From assembly GCF_015101885.1 (NCBI RefSeq), contig NZ_CP062941.1, positions 248,001-312,000 on the forward strand: DNA of 64,000 nt, in the 5' to 3' direction. The stretch is from Massilia litorea (lineage in GTDB: Bacteria > Pseudomonadota > Gammaproteobacteria > Burkholderiales > Burkholderiaceae_D). Every line of letters begins with the position of its first letter. The stretch's first letter is position 1. Both the position numbers and the translations under genes were made by a program. Below the pieces are notes generated by a model. It was not told the origin of the DNA and made no database searches. It saw only the letters and a list, made by a program, of their open reading frames with translations. This document shows positions 39,828 through 49,112 of this stretch, in pieces.

Positions 39828-40928
39828 ATGTTTAGTTTCTTTAAAAGAAAAAAAGCCGCCGACACACCGGCGCCGGTCGAGGTTGTGCCGGCGCCGGTTG
39901 TGCCCGCCCCTGCGCCCGCCCCGGCGCCTGCTACACCTGCCCTGGCACCTGCCCCGGTAACGCAAGCCGTCCCTGAAGCCGACCTCTTCATCGAAGAAAC
40001 GGCCGAACGCCCGACCAGCGAAGCGGAAAAGAAACGGTCCTGGATGACGCGCCTGAAGGCGGGCCTGTCCAAGACCTCGAGCAATTTGTCGCTGCTGTTC
40101 GTCGGCGCGCGCATCGACGAAGACCTGTACGAGGAACTCGAGTCCGCGCTGCTGATGTCGGATGCCGGCATGGACGCGACCCAGTTTCTTCTCGATAGCC
40201 TGCGCCGCAAGGTGAAGGAGGACAAGCTGCTCGACGCCGCCGCCGTGAAGGCCGCGCTGAAAACGCTGATGATCGAGATGCTCGCGCCCCTGCAAAAGCC
40301 GCTGGAACTGGGCCGCCATGAGCCGCTCGTGATGATGATTTCCGGCGTCAATGGTGCGGGTAAAACCACCACCATCGGCAAACTCGCCAAGCACATGCAG
40401 CGCTCGGATCAGTCCGTGCTGCTGGCCGCCGGCGACACCTTCCGCGCCGCTGCGCGCGAGCAGTTGATGGTCTGGGGCCAGCGCAACAACGTCACCGTGA
40501 TCTCGCAAGCCTCGGGCGATCCGGCCGCGGTCGCCTTCGACGCGGTGCAGTCTGGCAAGGCACGCGGCGTTGACGTCGTGATGGTCGATACAGCCGGCCG
40601 CCTGCCGACCCAGCTGCACCTGATGGAAGAACTGAAAAAGATCAAGCGCGTGATCGGCAAGGGCATGGATGGCGCCCCCCACGAAACCGTGCTCGTCATC
40701 GACGGCAATACCGGCCAGAACGCGCTGGCGCAGGTGAAGGCTTTTGATGACGCGCTGCAGCTGACCGGCCTCGTGATCACCAAGCTCGACGGCACGGCCA
40801 AGGGCGGCGTGCTGGCCGCGATCGCGCGCACGCGTCCGGTGCCGGTGTACTTCATCGGCGTCGGCGAGAAGCTGGACGACCTGCAGCCTTTCAATGCAGA
40901 AGAGTTCGTCGAAGCGCTGCTCGGATAA
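39828..40928 (+). CDS. ftsY: Signal recognition particle receptor FtsY
   Basis: FtsY is the GTPase receptor for SRP in membrane-protein targeting. The 366-residue product has a basic start (MFSFFKRKKA) and an Ala/Pro-rich, then acidic A domain (about residues 10-75). The NG domain follows, with G1 GVNGAGKTTT near residue 171, the DTAGR G3 motif and the TKLDG G4 motif. The A domain is unusually rich in PAPA repeats. The stop is followed with no spacer by ftsE, so the three genes ftsYEX form an operon. Confidence 0.97.
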   Translation: MFSFFKRKKAADTPAPVEVVPAPVVPAPAPAPAPATPALAPAPVTQAVPEADLFIEETAERPTSEAEKKRSWMTRLKAGLSKTSSNLSLLFVGARIDEDLYEELESALLMSDAGMDATQFLLDSLRRKVKEDKLLDAAAVKAALKTLMIEMLAPLQKPLELGRHEPLVMMISGVNGAGKTTTIGKLAKHMQRSDQSVLLAAGDTFRAAAREQLMVWGQRNNVTVISQASGDPAAVAFDAVQSGKARGVDVVMVDTAGRLPTQLHLMEELKKIKRVIGKGMDGAPHETVLVIDGNTGQNALAQVKAFDDALQLTGLVITKLDGTAKGGVLAAIARTRPVPVYFIGVGEKLDDLQPFNAEEFVEALLG

Positions 40929-41605
<677 letters not shown>

Positions 41606-41609
<4 letters not shown>

Positions 41610-42526
41610 GCCCCTGGATCCGCCAGCACCAGTTCGCGCTCGGCGCGGCGCTGTCCACCCTGCGCAAGGCGCCCGGCAGCTTCCTGTTCAATGTGCTCGT
41701 CGTCGCGGTGGCGCTGGCGCTGCCCTTCGCCGGCATCACCCTGCTCGACAACGTGCGTCCGATGTCGGAGCAGTTATCGGTCGATCCGGAAGTAAGCCTG
41801 TTCGTGAAACCGGGCGCGACGCGCGAAGAGGCGCAGGCGCTCGCACCCCGGCTGCGCCAGATCCTGCAGGGCAGCAAGGCCAGGATCGTGTTCGTGCCGC
41901 GCGAACAGGCGCTCGACGATTTAAAAGACCGCAGCGGCCTGTCCGCCGCCCTCGACACCCTGGGCGAGAATCCGCTGCCCGACAGCTATGTGATGAAACT
42001 GGAAGGTTTCAATAGCACCGTCGAGGCCGCGCGCATCGACGGCATCGTCGAGCAGATGGGCGCGCTGCCGCAGGTCGATACCGTGCAAGTCGATTCGGCC
42101 TGGGTGAAACGCCTGGCCGCCCTGCTCGGCATCCTGCGCCTGGCGCTACTGTTGCTGGCGGTCACGCTGGGCGTGGTGGTGATTGCGGTCGTGTTCAACA
42201 CAATCCGCCTGCAGGTCCTGACCCAGCGTGAGGAAATTGCCGTCTCGAAGCTGCTGGGCGCGACCGACAATTTCATCCATCGTCCTTTCTATTACACGGG
42301 CGCCCTGCTCGGGCTGTGCGCCGGCGCCGTGGCGCTGGTCGCGGTCGCGCTGGGCCTGCATCCGCTCAACAATGCCATCGCCGAGTTCGCGCGGCTGTAT
42401 GCGTCGGAATTCCAGCTGGCGCCGCTCGGCGCGTTGGAAGTGGCGGGCTTGCTGGCCATCAGTGCCGGACTCGGCCTGGTCGGGGCCCTGCTGTCGGTGC
42501 AGCGCCACCTGGCGCGCATGCGCTGA
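41606..42526 (+). CDS. ftsX: Cell division protein FtsX
   Basis: FtsX is the permease-like partner of FtsE, with four membrane helices (about residues 25-45, 170-195, 230-255 and 275-295) and an extracellular domain between the first two that contacts EnvC-type activators. The 306-residue length is typical. ATGA overlap with ftsE. A hairpin without T-tract lies at 42551-42579. Confidence 0.95.
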
Positions 42527-42550
42527 GGCCGCGCAGGGAGACGAAGGCAG

Positions 42551-42579
42551 TATGGCCGGGCGATTCTGCCCGGGCCATA
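42551..42579 (+). terminator. Possible hairpin terminator after ftsX
   Basis: TATGGCCGGGC and GCCCGGGCCATA pair across a 6-nt loop with a single bulged C. No U-tract follows, so termination may be partial. The hairpin lies 25 bp after the ftsX stop. Confidence 0.4.
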
Positions 42580-42879
42580 TCGCCTGCCCATGTTGTGCCG
42601 CCCTGCAAATTTTCACGCCCCCATTTGTAGGTATTGACGCCGCCAGCGCGCCAGACATCTTCCCTTCTGAGCGCTGAACTTCTTCCTCGGTGCGCCAACT
42701 AACAGAAACCACGTGTCCCGGACCCGTAACCTGAGTCCTGACCGCTGCCGCATGTCCGATACGTTTGAGCTATCTCAACAATAATGCAAGCCTCTGTTCT
42801 ACAGTAAATTGCTCTATTTTCGATTCCGCAAAGAAATACTTTGATGAAACTTAAACGCTCTTCCGATCCGGGGGCGTTG
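42580..42879. other. Non-coding leader region upstream of the rpoH operator
   Basis: About 300 bp without a supportable gene. The base composition turns A/T-rich from about 42740. Besides the CIRCE element just downstream, no second promoter with both hexamers could be identified by eye. rpoH genes often have several promoters, so this is the place to look. Confidence 0.4.
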
Positions 42880-42906
42880 CTGGCACTCTCCCATGGGGAG
42901 TGCTAA
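42880..42906 (+). promoter_or_regulatory. CIRCE element (HrcA operator) upstream of rpoH
   Basis: CTGGCACTC, 9-nt spacer, GAGTGCTAA. The right half is a perfect CIRCE arm and the left differs from TTAGCACTC in the first three bases only (CTG for TTA). The spacer of exactly nine is the CIRCE spacing. A TAATAT -10-like hexamer (42904-42909) overlaps the right arm, so HrcA binding would block the rpoH promoter. Confidence 0.85.
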
Positions 42907-43036
42907 TATATGTTCTCAAGTGAAGGTAAACAAGATCTGAAACGCATCCGGCACAGGCTTGAAGATAAGCGTGCCATCAGTTTCCGGGATGTCCCGGGAA
43001 CCTGATCGATGCAGCAAAGATTACTCTACGAGGAAA

Positions 43037-43933
43037 ATGATGATGTCCGCACAATCCGCACTGGTTCCGACCAGCAGTCGTGCCTTGAACCTCGGTTTCA
43101 CCGGCAATCTCGGCAATATCGACGCGTATATTTCCGCCGTCAACCGCCTGCCGATGCTGACCCACGAGGAAGAGGTTTCGCTGGCAAAGCGGCTGCGGGA
43201 TGCGAATGATCTCGACGCCGCGCAAAAGCTGGTGCTGTCGCACCTGCGCCTGGTGGTGTCGATCGCGCGCGGCTACCTGGGCTATGGCCTGCCGCACGCG
43301 GACCTGATCCAGGAAGGCAATATCGGCCTGATGAAGGCCGTGAAGCGTTTCGACCCGAACCAGGGCGTGCGCCTGGTGTCGTACGCGATGCACTGGATCA
43401 AGGCCGAGATGCACGAATACATCCTGAAGAACTGGCGCCTAGTGAAGGTCGCCACGACCAAGGCCCAGCGCAAGCTGTTCTTCAACCTGCGCAGCAACAA
43501 GGTGGGCCTGGACGCGATGACCCCGACCCAGGTCGACGACCTGGCGAAGATGCTCGACGTCAAGCGTGAGGAAGTGATCGAGATGGAAACCCGCCTCTCG
43601 GGCCGCGACATCGCCCTGGAAGCGCCGACCGACGACGAAGACGACAAGTTCTCGCCGATCGCCTACCTGTCCTCGGACCAGCAGGAACCGACCAAGGTGC
43701 TGGAAGCCGAGCAGGTCACGCGCCTGCAGTCCGAAGGCCTGGAAACGGCGCTGGGCAAGCTCGACCCGCGTTCGCGCCGCATCGTCGAAGCGCGCTGGCT
43801 GGCGAACGACGACGGCTCGGGTGCGACCCTGCACACGCTGGCCGAAGAGTTCGGCGTGTCGGCCGAGCGGATTCGCCAGATCGAGTCGGCGGCTTTGAAG
43901 AAGATGAAAGGTGCGCTGGCGGCGTTTGTGTAA
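43037..43933 (+). CDS. rpoH: Heat-shock sigma factor RpoH (sigma-32)
   Basis: RpoH directs RNA polymerase to heat-shock promoters. The 298-residue product has sigma region 2 (DLIQEGNIGLMKAVKRFDP and VSYAMHWIKAEMHEYI), the RpoH box QRKLFFNLR that distinguishes sigma-32 from other sigma factors, and region 4 ending AERIRQIESAALKKM. Three consecutive ATGs lie at 43037-43045; the first or second fits the GAGG ribosome site best. It follows ftsYEX, a conserved order in proteobacteria. The CIRCE element upstream indicates control by HrcA. Confidence 0.96.
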   Translation: MMMSAQSALVPTSSRALNLGFTGNLGNIDAYISAVNRLPMLTHEEEVSLAKRLRDANDLDAAQKLVLSHLRLVVSIARGYLGYGLPHADLIQEGNIGLMKAVKRFDPNQGVRLVSYAMHWIKAEMHEYILKNWRLVKVATTKAQRKLFFNLRSNKVGLDAMTPTQVDDLAKMLDVKREEVIEMETRLSGRDIALEAPTDDEDDKFSPIAYLSSDQQEPTKVLEAEQVTRLQSEGLETALGKLDPRSRRIVEARWLANDDGSGATLHTLAEEFGVSAERIRQIESAALKKMKGALAAFV

Positions 43934-43956
43934 GCAGCCAGGCGTTGAAGGACACG

Positions 43957-43987
43957 GCGGCCCCGCGCGGGCCGCTTTTTTTTTTGG
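43957..43987 (+). terminator. rpoH intrinsic terminator
   Basis: GCGGCCC and GGGCCGC form a 7-bp stem with a 5-nt CGCGC loop followed by ten T residues, 24 bp after the rpoH stop. It is a strong intrinsic terminator. Confidence 0.92.
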
Positions 43988-44033
43988 CAAATTTGTTGGT
44001 CAATGTAACGGGCCGCATGGTTTCAAACGGTGA

Positions 44034-44129
44034 ACGCGTGGGCAATGCCCACCCTACGTTACGCCACAGTTGATTGAACTTGCTGCGGACGGTGGTGCAC
44101 CGTAGGGTGGGCATTGCCCACGCGTTACG
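44034..44129. repeat. REP-like inverted pair after rpoH
   Basis: AACGCGTGGGCAATGCCCACCC...TACGTTACG at the left is inverted at the right as CGTAGGGTGGGC...CCCACGCGTTACGG. Each half is itself a small palindrome (GGGCAATGCCC and GGGCATTGCCC). Same family as at 0.94, 10.8, 13.8 and 59.1 kb. It lies between convergent genes. Confidence 0.8.
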
Positions 44130-44148
44130 GCGTTCGATCAACTGCGCC

Positions 44149-45405
44149 CTAACTCAGCACATCCGCCCAGATCTGCCGCGCCCAGGCATCGGCATCGACA
44201 CCTTCCTGCGCAGATGCATGCTCGGACAGCACGCCGGCCCCTTCCGCCTGCATGCTCTTCTTCGCCGCGTCGTACCGGTACAGGGTCGAGATGTGCATTG
44301 CCTGCCGGTCGTCGATATAGCTGTAGCAGGTATTGGCAAAGGCCGGTGCCGCGTCTGGCGCCTGGCCCAGCATCAGGTCGACAACGGCACGCGCACAGAT
44401 CTTCGCCTGGGCGTTGGCCATATGGGCCGACTTGGGCAAGCCCGATTCGATCGCATCGCCAATGACGTGGACCCGGGGCAGTACCGTCGAGGCATAACTG
44501 AGAAAGTCGACCTCGCACCAGCGCCCCTCGCTGTTCGCCAGGCCGGCCTCCTGGGCAAGCTTGCCCGCGCGCTGGGGTGGAATGATGTTCAGTACGGTGG
44601 ACTTGACCGTATCGAACGCGGTCCTGACGGTCTTCGTCGCCACATCCACTCCCTGCAGCTCGCTGCCCGGCAGGTAGTCGATCAGGCCGGGATACAGGTC
44701 ACGCCATGCCCGCTCGAACAGGGCCCGTTTCGAGGTGATGACGGGATTGGCGTCGAGCACCACGACCTTGGACCGGGGTTTGTGCGTCTTGAGGTAAAAG
44801 GCGACCTGGCAGGCGCGCTCATAGGGCGCGGGCGGACAACGATAAGGCTGTGGCGGCACCACGATCGTGAAGACGCCGCCGTTCGGCATGGCGATCAGCT
44901 GGCGCTGCAGATTGCGCGTCTGCGGTCCCGCTTTCCAGGCATGGGGAATCTGCTCCTGGGCGCCGGCGAGCGCGGGAAAGGCGTCGTAGATGAAATCGAT
45001 CCCGGGGGCGAGGATCAGCCGGTCATACGACAGTTTTTTATCTGCCATGACGATGCGCGACTTGTCCGGGTCGATCGCCGTGACGCCGCCGCGCATGAAT
45101 TTGACGCCATGGTGCTGCTGCAGCGCATCGTAGGCGAAGGTGAGTTGCTCCAGCGTTCGTTGGCCGGCCAGCACGCGGTTGCTGACCGGGCAAGAGACGA
45201 ACTGCGCGTTCTGGTCCACGAGGATGACCTCGATGCGTCCGCCGCTCAATAGCCTGACGTACTTGGCCGCAGTCGCGCCGCCATAGCCGGCGCCGACCAC
45301 CACGACACGGCCTGGTGAAGCGCTCCTGCGCTTGCCGGATGCCTGCGCCATGGCTGTCCATGCCGACCCTGCCAATGCCCATTCGAGAAGCTGGCGTCTG
45401 CGCAT
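44149..45405 (-). CDS. Periplasmic FAD flavoprotein, flavocytochrome c sulfide dehydrogenase-like
   Basis: A 418-residue FAD protein resembling the flavoprotein subunit of flavocytochrome c sulfide dehydrogenase (FccB/SoxF). The N-terminus MRRRQLLEWALAGSAW looks like a Tat signal, which fits export with bound FAD. The dinucleotide motif VVVGAGYGGATAAKY follows at about residues 35-49. Candidate redox cysteines lie in FVSCPVSN and YRCPPAPYERACQV. A C-terminal FCSD-type domain (about 345-415) contains the CYSYIDD segment. No cytochrome c subunit (fccA) is adjacent. It precedes no other gene and is the last of three leftward genes with Sox-like functions. Oxidation of sulfide or a bound sulfur intermediate is inferred. 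Confidence 0.8.
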   Translation of the reverse strand: MRRRQLLEWALAGSAWTAMAQASGKRRSASPGRVVVVGAGYGGATAAKYVRLLSGGRIEVILVDQNAQFVSCPVSNRVLAGQRTLEQLTFAYDALQQHHGVKFMRGGVTAIDPDKSRIVMADKKLSYDRLILAPGIDFIYDAFPALAGAQEQIPHAWKAGPQTRNLQRQLIAMPNGGVFTIVVPPQPYRCPPAPYERACQVAFYLKTHKPRSKVVVLDANPVITSKRALFERAWRDLYPGLIDYLPGSELQGVDVATKTVRTAFDTVKSTVLNIIPPQRAGKLAQEAGLANSEGRWCEVDFLSYASTVLPRVHVIGDAIESGLPKSAHMANAQAKICARAVVDLMLGQAPDAAPAFANTCYSYIDDRQAMHISTLYRYDAAKKSMQAEGAGVLSEHASAQEGVDADAWARQIWADVLS

Positions 45406-45409
45406 CGCC

Positions 45410-46339
45410 TCACTCCCATTCCAGAACAGGATAGATCAGGTTGACATTACGCCGGTTGACGACGTCAAAAAGCTGCCAGCGTCCGCGCTCGGAGGCCGCC
45501 GCCGTCCCCATCGTCTCGGTCATGCCGGTGCCGTTTTTGATACTGGTACGTACGTCGCGCAGCAAAGTCGTCAGGTAGGCGCGCTGCCTGTCCAGGGCCT
45601 GGTACTTGTCGCGTGTGACGGGGCCGTGTCCCGGAATGGTCGCGACGGCCGGCAGCCTTTCCAGTGCATCCATCGCAGAGAGCCAGCCCTTGATGTCGCC
45701 ATCGACGGCGGGCGTGCGCTCGATGAACAGCAGATCGCCCGTCCACAGGGTGCCGCTCGCGGCATCGAACACGGTCAGGTCGTTGTTGGTATGCGCACCC
45801 GGCCAGGCCCGGAGTTCGAGCTTGCGCCGGCCCAGGTCGAGGCTCAGGCGGTCCTGCACCGTCTCGTCCGGGGCGACGAGGGTGCTGTTGTCGGCCGCGC
45901 CGCCCAGCTGTTTTTTCAGGTTGCGCACGTACATATCGCCGCGCAGGGCCATCGCCTGGGGCAGCATGGCATGGCCGATGAATCGGGGTTGCGCACCAGG
46001 CTTGTCGTCGATGAAAGCGGCGTTGCCGAATACGTGGTCAGGGTGCACATGCGTGTTGATCACGTAGCGAATGGGCAGCCGGGTAATCGCGCGCAGCGCT
46101 TCCTTCAGGGCCATGCCGACCGCATACGAGCCGCCGGTATCGATGACCGCGACCGCGTCCAGGCCGACCACGAAGCCGATGTTGGCGATATCGCCGTCGT
46201 AACCGTCGTCGACGTCCTTGTGCTGCCCGATGTGCACGTACACGCCCGGCGCAACCTGCTCGAGACGCAGCGGCGCAGCGTCGGCATACGCAGTGTGCGC
46301 GGCTGCCAGCACGACCAGCGCGCGGACCAGGCGCCGCAC
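45410..46339 (-). CDS. Secreted metallo-beta-lactamase-fold hydrolase (SoxH / quinoprotein-relay type)
   Basis: A 309-residue exported MBL-fold protein: signal peptide about 1-20 (ending AYA-DAAP), the metal motif His97-x-His99-x-Asp101-His102 (THVHPDH), a further histidine in WPGAHTNND and the GHGPV motif near residue 237. Proteins of this group accompany SoxYZ-like carriers and quinoprotein dehydrogenases. Four bp separate it from the flavoprotein gene and it abuts the SoxYZ gene exactly, so they are one operon. Confidence 0.8.
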   Translation of the reverse strand: MRRLVRALVVLAAAHTAYADAAPLRLEQVAPGVYVHIGQHKDVDDGYDGDIANIGFVVGLDAVAVIDTGGSYAVGMALKEALRAITRLPIRYVINTHVHPDHVFGNAAFIDDKPGAQPRFIGHAMLPQAMALRGDMYVRNLKKQLGGAADNSTLVAPDETVQDRLSLDLGRRKLELRAWPGAHTNNDLTVFDAASGTLWTGDLLFIERTPAVDGDIKGWLSAMDALERLPAVATIPGHGPVTRDKYQALDRQRAYLTTLLRDVRTSIKNGTGMTETMGTAAASERGRWQLFDVVNRRNVNLIYPVLEWE

Positions 46340-47158
46340 CTAGCCTCCGACGTCCAGCGACTGGCGGAAGGTGGCGCCCCGATTGTCCTGCAGGACGACT
46401 TGCAAGGTGCCGGGCTTGTCGGCGAAGAAGCCAAACTGGATCGAAGGATTCTCGCTGATGCCGATATTGGTGTCGGCCATCAGCACCGGCTTGCCGTTGT
46501 ACGTGACGTCGACCTTGTTGATGAAAAAGGCGGGCCGGAATCCATGCGTGACCAGGTCGCGCTGCAAACCGGTGTACATCGGGTGCCTGATCAGCAGCCT
46601 TGCCTGGTTGACCTCGCCTCCCTTGAAAGGCCCGTCCAGCGCCATCTTCATTTGCCCCGCCGCGGCGACCGCTGCCGCATCGCCGCTGGGCGCCGGACCG
46701 GCGCAACCGCCCGAGGCTTTCACGGTCACCGCATTCACATAGTAACGGCCATCGCTCGACTCCGCCACGACGTGCACCGGGGAATCGGATTCGAAGCGGA
46801 TCCTGGTCGCGATTTCTGCTTTTCCACTCTGCGGAAGAAAGTGGAAAACCGCCGTCAGGGGCACCGGGTTTTCGTCGACCAGCACCGTGACCGACTTGAT
46901 GTACTGCTGTGCCGTCATCGGATGATCGATGCTGAAGGCGAACGGGACCTGGTCGCCGCTGGCCGCGCGCGCCGGCGCAGTCAGACGGATGAAAGGCGCC
47001 GCTTCCAGTTTCTTCCCGGGGAAGAGAGACTGTTGCAGCGAGGCCCAGGCGGCATTCGCCTCTTGTGCCGGCGCTGGTAACGGAGACGCCGACCAGGCCA
47101 ATATCGCCAGGCTGAAGACCCAGGAAGAGCAGCGGCTGCCCTGCAGACGGTTTTTCAT
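46340..47158 (-). CDS. SoxYZ-like fusion carrier protein
   Basis: A 272-residue exported protein. After a signal peptide (MKNRLQ... to about residue 32, ending PAPAQ) comes a SoxY-like beta domain. It ends in SGGCAG, the equivalent of the SoxY GGCGG tail whose cysteine carries sulfur intermediates. A SoxZ-like domain follows (about 180-272). Fusion of Y and Z is the form known as the quinoprotein-dehydrogenase-associated SoxYZ-like carrier. The ATG at 47158 is chosen because it starts the signal peptide. It is the first gene of the three-gene set; no soxXA, soxB or soxCD is in view. Confidence 0.82.
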   Translation of the reverse strand: MKNRLQGSRCSSWVFSLAILAWSASPLPAPAQEANAAWASLQQSLFPGKKLEAAPFIRLTAPARAASGDQVPFAFSIDHPMTAQQYIKSVTVLVDENPVPLTAVFHFLPQSGKAEIATRIRFESDSPVHVVAESSDGRYYVNAVTVKASGGCAGPAPSGDAAAVAAAGQMKMALDGPFKGGEVNQARLLIRHPMYTGLQRDLVTHGFRPAFFINKVDVTYNGKPVLMADTNIGISENPSIQFGFFADKPGTLQVVLQDNRGATFRQSLDVGG

Positions 47159-47456
47159 CAAATCAACCTTTATCCATGAAGGATGCACGTTTCATTGCCG
47201 AACTTGGCGCCCTGTTCTTCCCTGGAGCGATGTAATGACTATAACGCAGGAAGGCCGTAAAGCCCATCGTGTTCCATGCGGCGCGCTGCGGCGTGTTATG
47301 AAGCAGTCCTGCGTCGGCTCCGCGGGCACGAGCGTTCGAGCCAAAGCCACTAATGTAAGCAATTGTTAAGTCTGTCAACAAGCTGGTCAGCTGCGTCGTT
47401 AATGGTCGGTAGGATGTGACCATGCACTACCAAACAACCAACCGAGGAGCTGCACC

Positions 47457-47792
47457 ATGAAAAAAATTACCGCTACCCTGATCGCGAGCCTGTTTGCCAC
47501 CGTTGCCGTCGCACAGACGCCAGCGACGCCTGCAACCTCGGCAACCCCAGCCGCGCAAGCGAGCACGGACACCACCACGCCGAAAGCAGCGTTCGTGGAT
47601 AACAAGGATCTGAAGGCCAGCACGCAAACCAACGGCAAGCTGGTCAAGAAGGTCAGCAAGGCCGATGCCAAGGCGGCGGCAAAAGCCGACAAGGACGCCA
47701 AGGCGGCAGCGAAAGCCGAGGGCAAGGGCGCCGTCAAGGCGGACGCCGATACCCACGGCGCGCATGTTTCCGAAACCGCCAAGACCAAGTAA
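47457..47792 (+). CDS. Secreted Ala/Lys-rich low-complexity protein
   Basis: A 111-residue protein with a clean signal peptide (MKKITATLIASLFATVAVAQ) and a mature part made almost wholly of Ala, Lys, Thr and Asp. The C-terminal half repeats KADAKAAAKADKDAKAAAKAEGK, predicted as a charged helix. The ATG follows GAGGAG at 47441-47446. A terminator lies 24 bp downstream. Similar low-complexity exported proteins are frequent in Oxalobacteraceae and have no assigned function. Confidence 0.7.
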   Translation: MKKITATLIASLFATVAVAQTPATPATSATPAAQASTDTTTPKAAFVDNKDLKASTQTNGKLVKKVSKADAKAAAKADKDAKAAAKAEGKGAVKADADTHGAHVSETAKTK

Positions 47793-47815
47793 TCGTTTTG
47801 GACACATGAAAAACA

Positions 47816-47839
47816 CCCGCGAAGATCGCGGGTTTTTTT
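47816..47839 (+). terminator. Terminator after the Ala/Lys-rich gene
   Basis: CCCGCGA and TCGCGGG form a 7-bp stem with a 3-nt loop followed by TTTTTTTAT. A-rich sequence precedes the stem, so it may also end the converging esterase transcript. Confidence 0.88.
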
Positions 47840-47878
47840 ATGCCCCTTGCGATAGCGGCAGCGGGCGTATCCAGGACC

Positions 47879-49027
47879 CTAGGGCCGGCCGGTCACGCGC
47901 TGCACCATCGCGTAGAGCACGGACATCTGCAAGCCGCTCGTGAGCGCATAGTTCGGATCGTATTGGTTGGCGTAGCCCCACCAGTCAAAGCATGCCTTCG
48001 GATTCGTGGGGCCGGGCGCACTCGACGCAATGGTGTCGGGATACAGGACCACGAGTCGGTTCGTATCGGCCCACTCGTTAATGCCGGCCTCGGTGACCCA
48101 GCGGTTTCCGATAAGCGACTCCGCTTGCAGGCAGCCATGCATGGCAAGGACGAATCCGCAGGTTTTCCCTTGCGTGCAGGTTTTAGGGACAAAAATCTTC
48201 CCGGTCGAGCTCATCGAGACGTTCGGCGACGCCCCGAACTCGGTTTGGTCGAATGTCGACAAGGTCCCCGTCAGCTTTCCGTTATTACGTGGGCTCAAAG
48301 GACCGAGGAACATCGTCAGCCAGGTTTTCACCGAATCGTACACGGCGCCATTGACGGTGCAGTTCACCATGTAGGGGCTCCCGAGCGTGCCGCAGGGGAG
48401 CTCGCCGTTTGGAGATTCCCAGCCGTGAGCGGCGGGGAAGGCATTATCGAAGCGGACATTCGCACCGTAATGCTGGTATTCGGAATTGAGGTCGGCCATC
48501 TCGCGCGGGTTGACGACAGTGTCCTGCGTGCCGGACCAGAGGTAGACAGGCTGGCCTTTGAGATTGGAAGAGGGGTCGATGGTGCCGAGGCTCGACTGCG
48601 CATCCAGGTAGGCTATTGAGGCCGCAAGCGTGCTGTTGTACGATGCCTGATTGGTCGGGAGCGTCTGGCCGCCACAATTTGCCAACGCGCCCGCAGCGCC
48701 CTCGAGCCCCGCGCACCAGTACACGCCGCCCGCGTAGATGGCTGCGCCCTTGAAAGTCGACGAGTGGGCAACGTGCATCTGCACTGCCGCGAAACCGCCC
48801 GACGAAATCCCGGCGACGAAGATTTTCGCTGGGTCAATCTGGTAGCGCGGGAGTTTCACGACGGCAGTCGTGACCGCTGCGGGGTCCGCTGCGACGCTCG
48901 TGGACACGGCCAGTGTTGTCGGCCCCGAAGATGCTTGCGGCGCCGTGGCGTCGCCTCCGCATCCAGTCACGGCAAGCGCAAGAACAGCTTGCAAGGCCAG
49001 GCGTAACTTCAACGCATTTGCACTCAT
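47879..49027 (-). CDS. PHB depolymerase-family lipoprotein with permuted catalytic order
   Basis: A 382-residue lipoprotein (lipobox VTGC at about residue 23). The esterase nucleophile elbow GISSG (Ser75) comes near the N-terminus, followed by candidate Asp169 (SGTQDTVV) and His201 (FPAAHGWES). The oxyanion-hole block MHGCLQ (about 296-301) and the FDWWGY segment come last. In ordinary PHB esterases the HGC block precedes the serine, so the order looks circularly permuted, as described for the Penicillium funiculosum PHB depolymerase. The ATG at 49027 has GGAGGAGG upstream. A role in polyester or ester hydrolysis outside the cytoplasm is inferred. Confidence 0.82.
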   Translation of the reverse strand: MSANALKLRLALQAVLALAVTGCGGDATAPQASSGPTTLAVSTSVAADPAAVTTAVVKLPRYQIDPAKIFVAGISSGGFAAVQMHVAHSSTFKGAAIYAGGVYWCAGLEGAAGALANCGGQTLPTNQASYNSTLAASIAYLDAQSSLGTIDPSSNLKGQPVYLWSGTQDTVVNPREMADLNSEYQHYGANVRFDNAFPAAHGWESPNGELPCGTLGSPYMVNCTVNGAVYDSVKTWLTMFLGPLSPRNNGKLTGTLSTFDQTEFGASPNVSMSSTGKIFVPKTCTQGKTCGFVLAMHGCLQAESLIGNRWVTEAGINEWADTNRLVVLYPDTIASSAPGPTNPKACFDWWGYANQYDPNYALTSGLQMSVLYAMVQRVTGRP

Positions 49028-49112
49028 TGTCGCCTCCTCCACCAATCGGAAAACGGACCAGGCTTCCTCCGCCGCGACCTCGTCTTCACGCATGGGCAAT
49101 ATTGTCGTGTTT

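Noticed and set aside
42877..42909. TTGCTG/TAATAT as a full sigma-70 promoter for rpoH
   Set aside because: The spacer is 21 bp, too long. Only the -10 is kept as likely; the -35 remains unassigned.
43009..43209. A short frame overlapping the start of rpoH in another phase
   Set aside because: It reads through the conserved rpoH N-terminus in a shifted frame and shows no similarity of its own.
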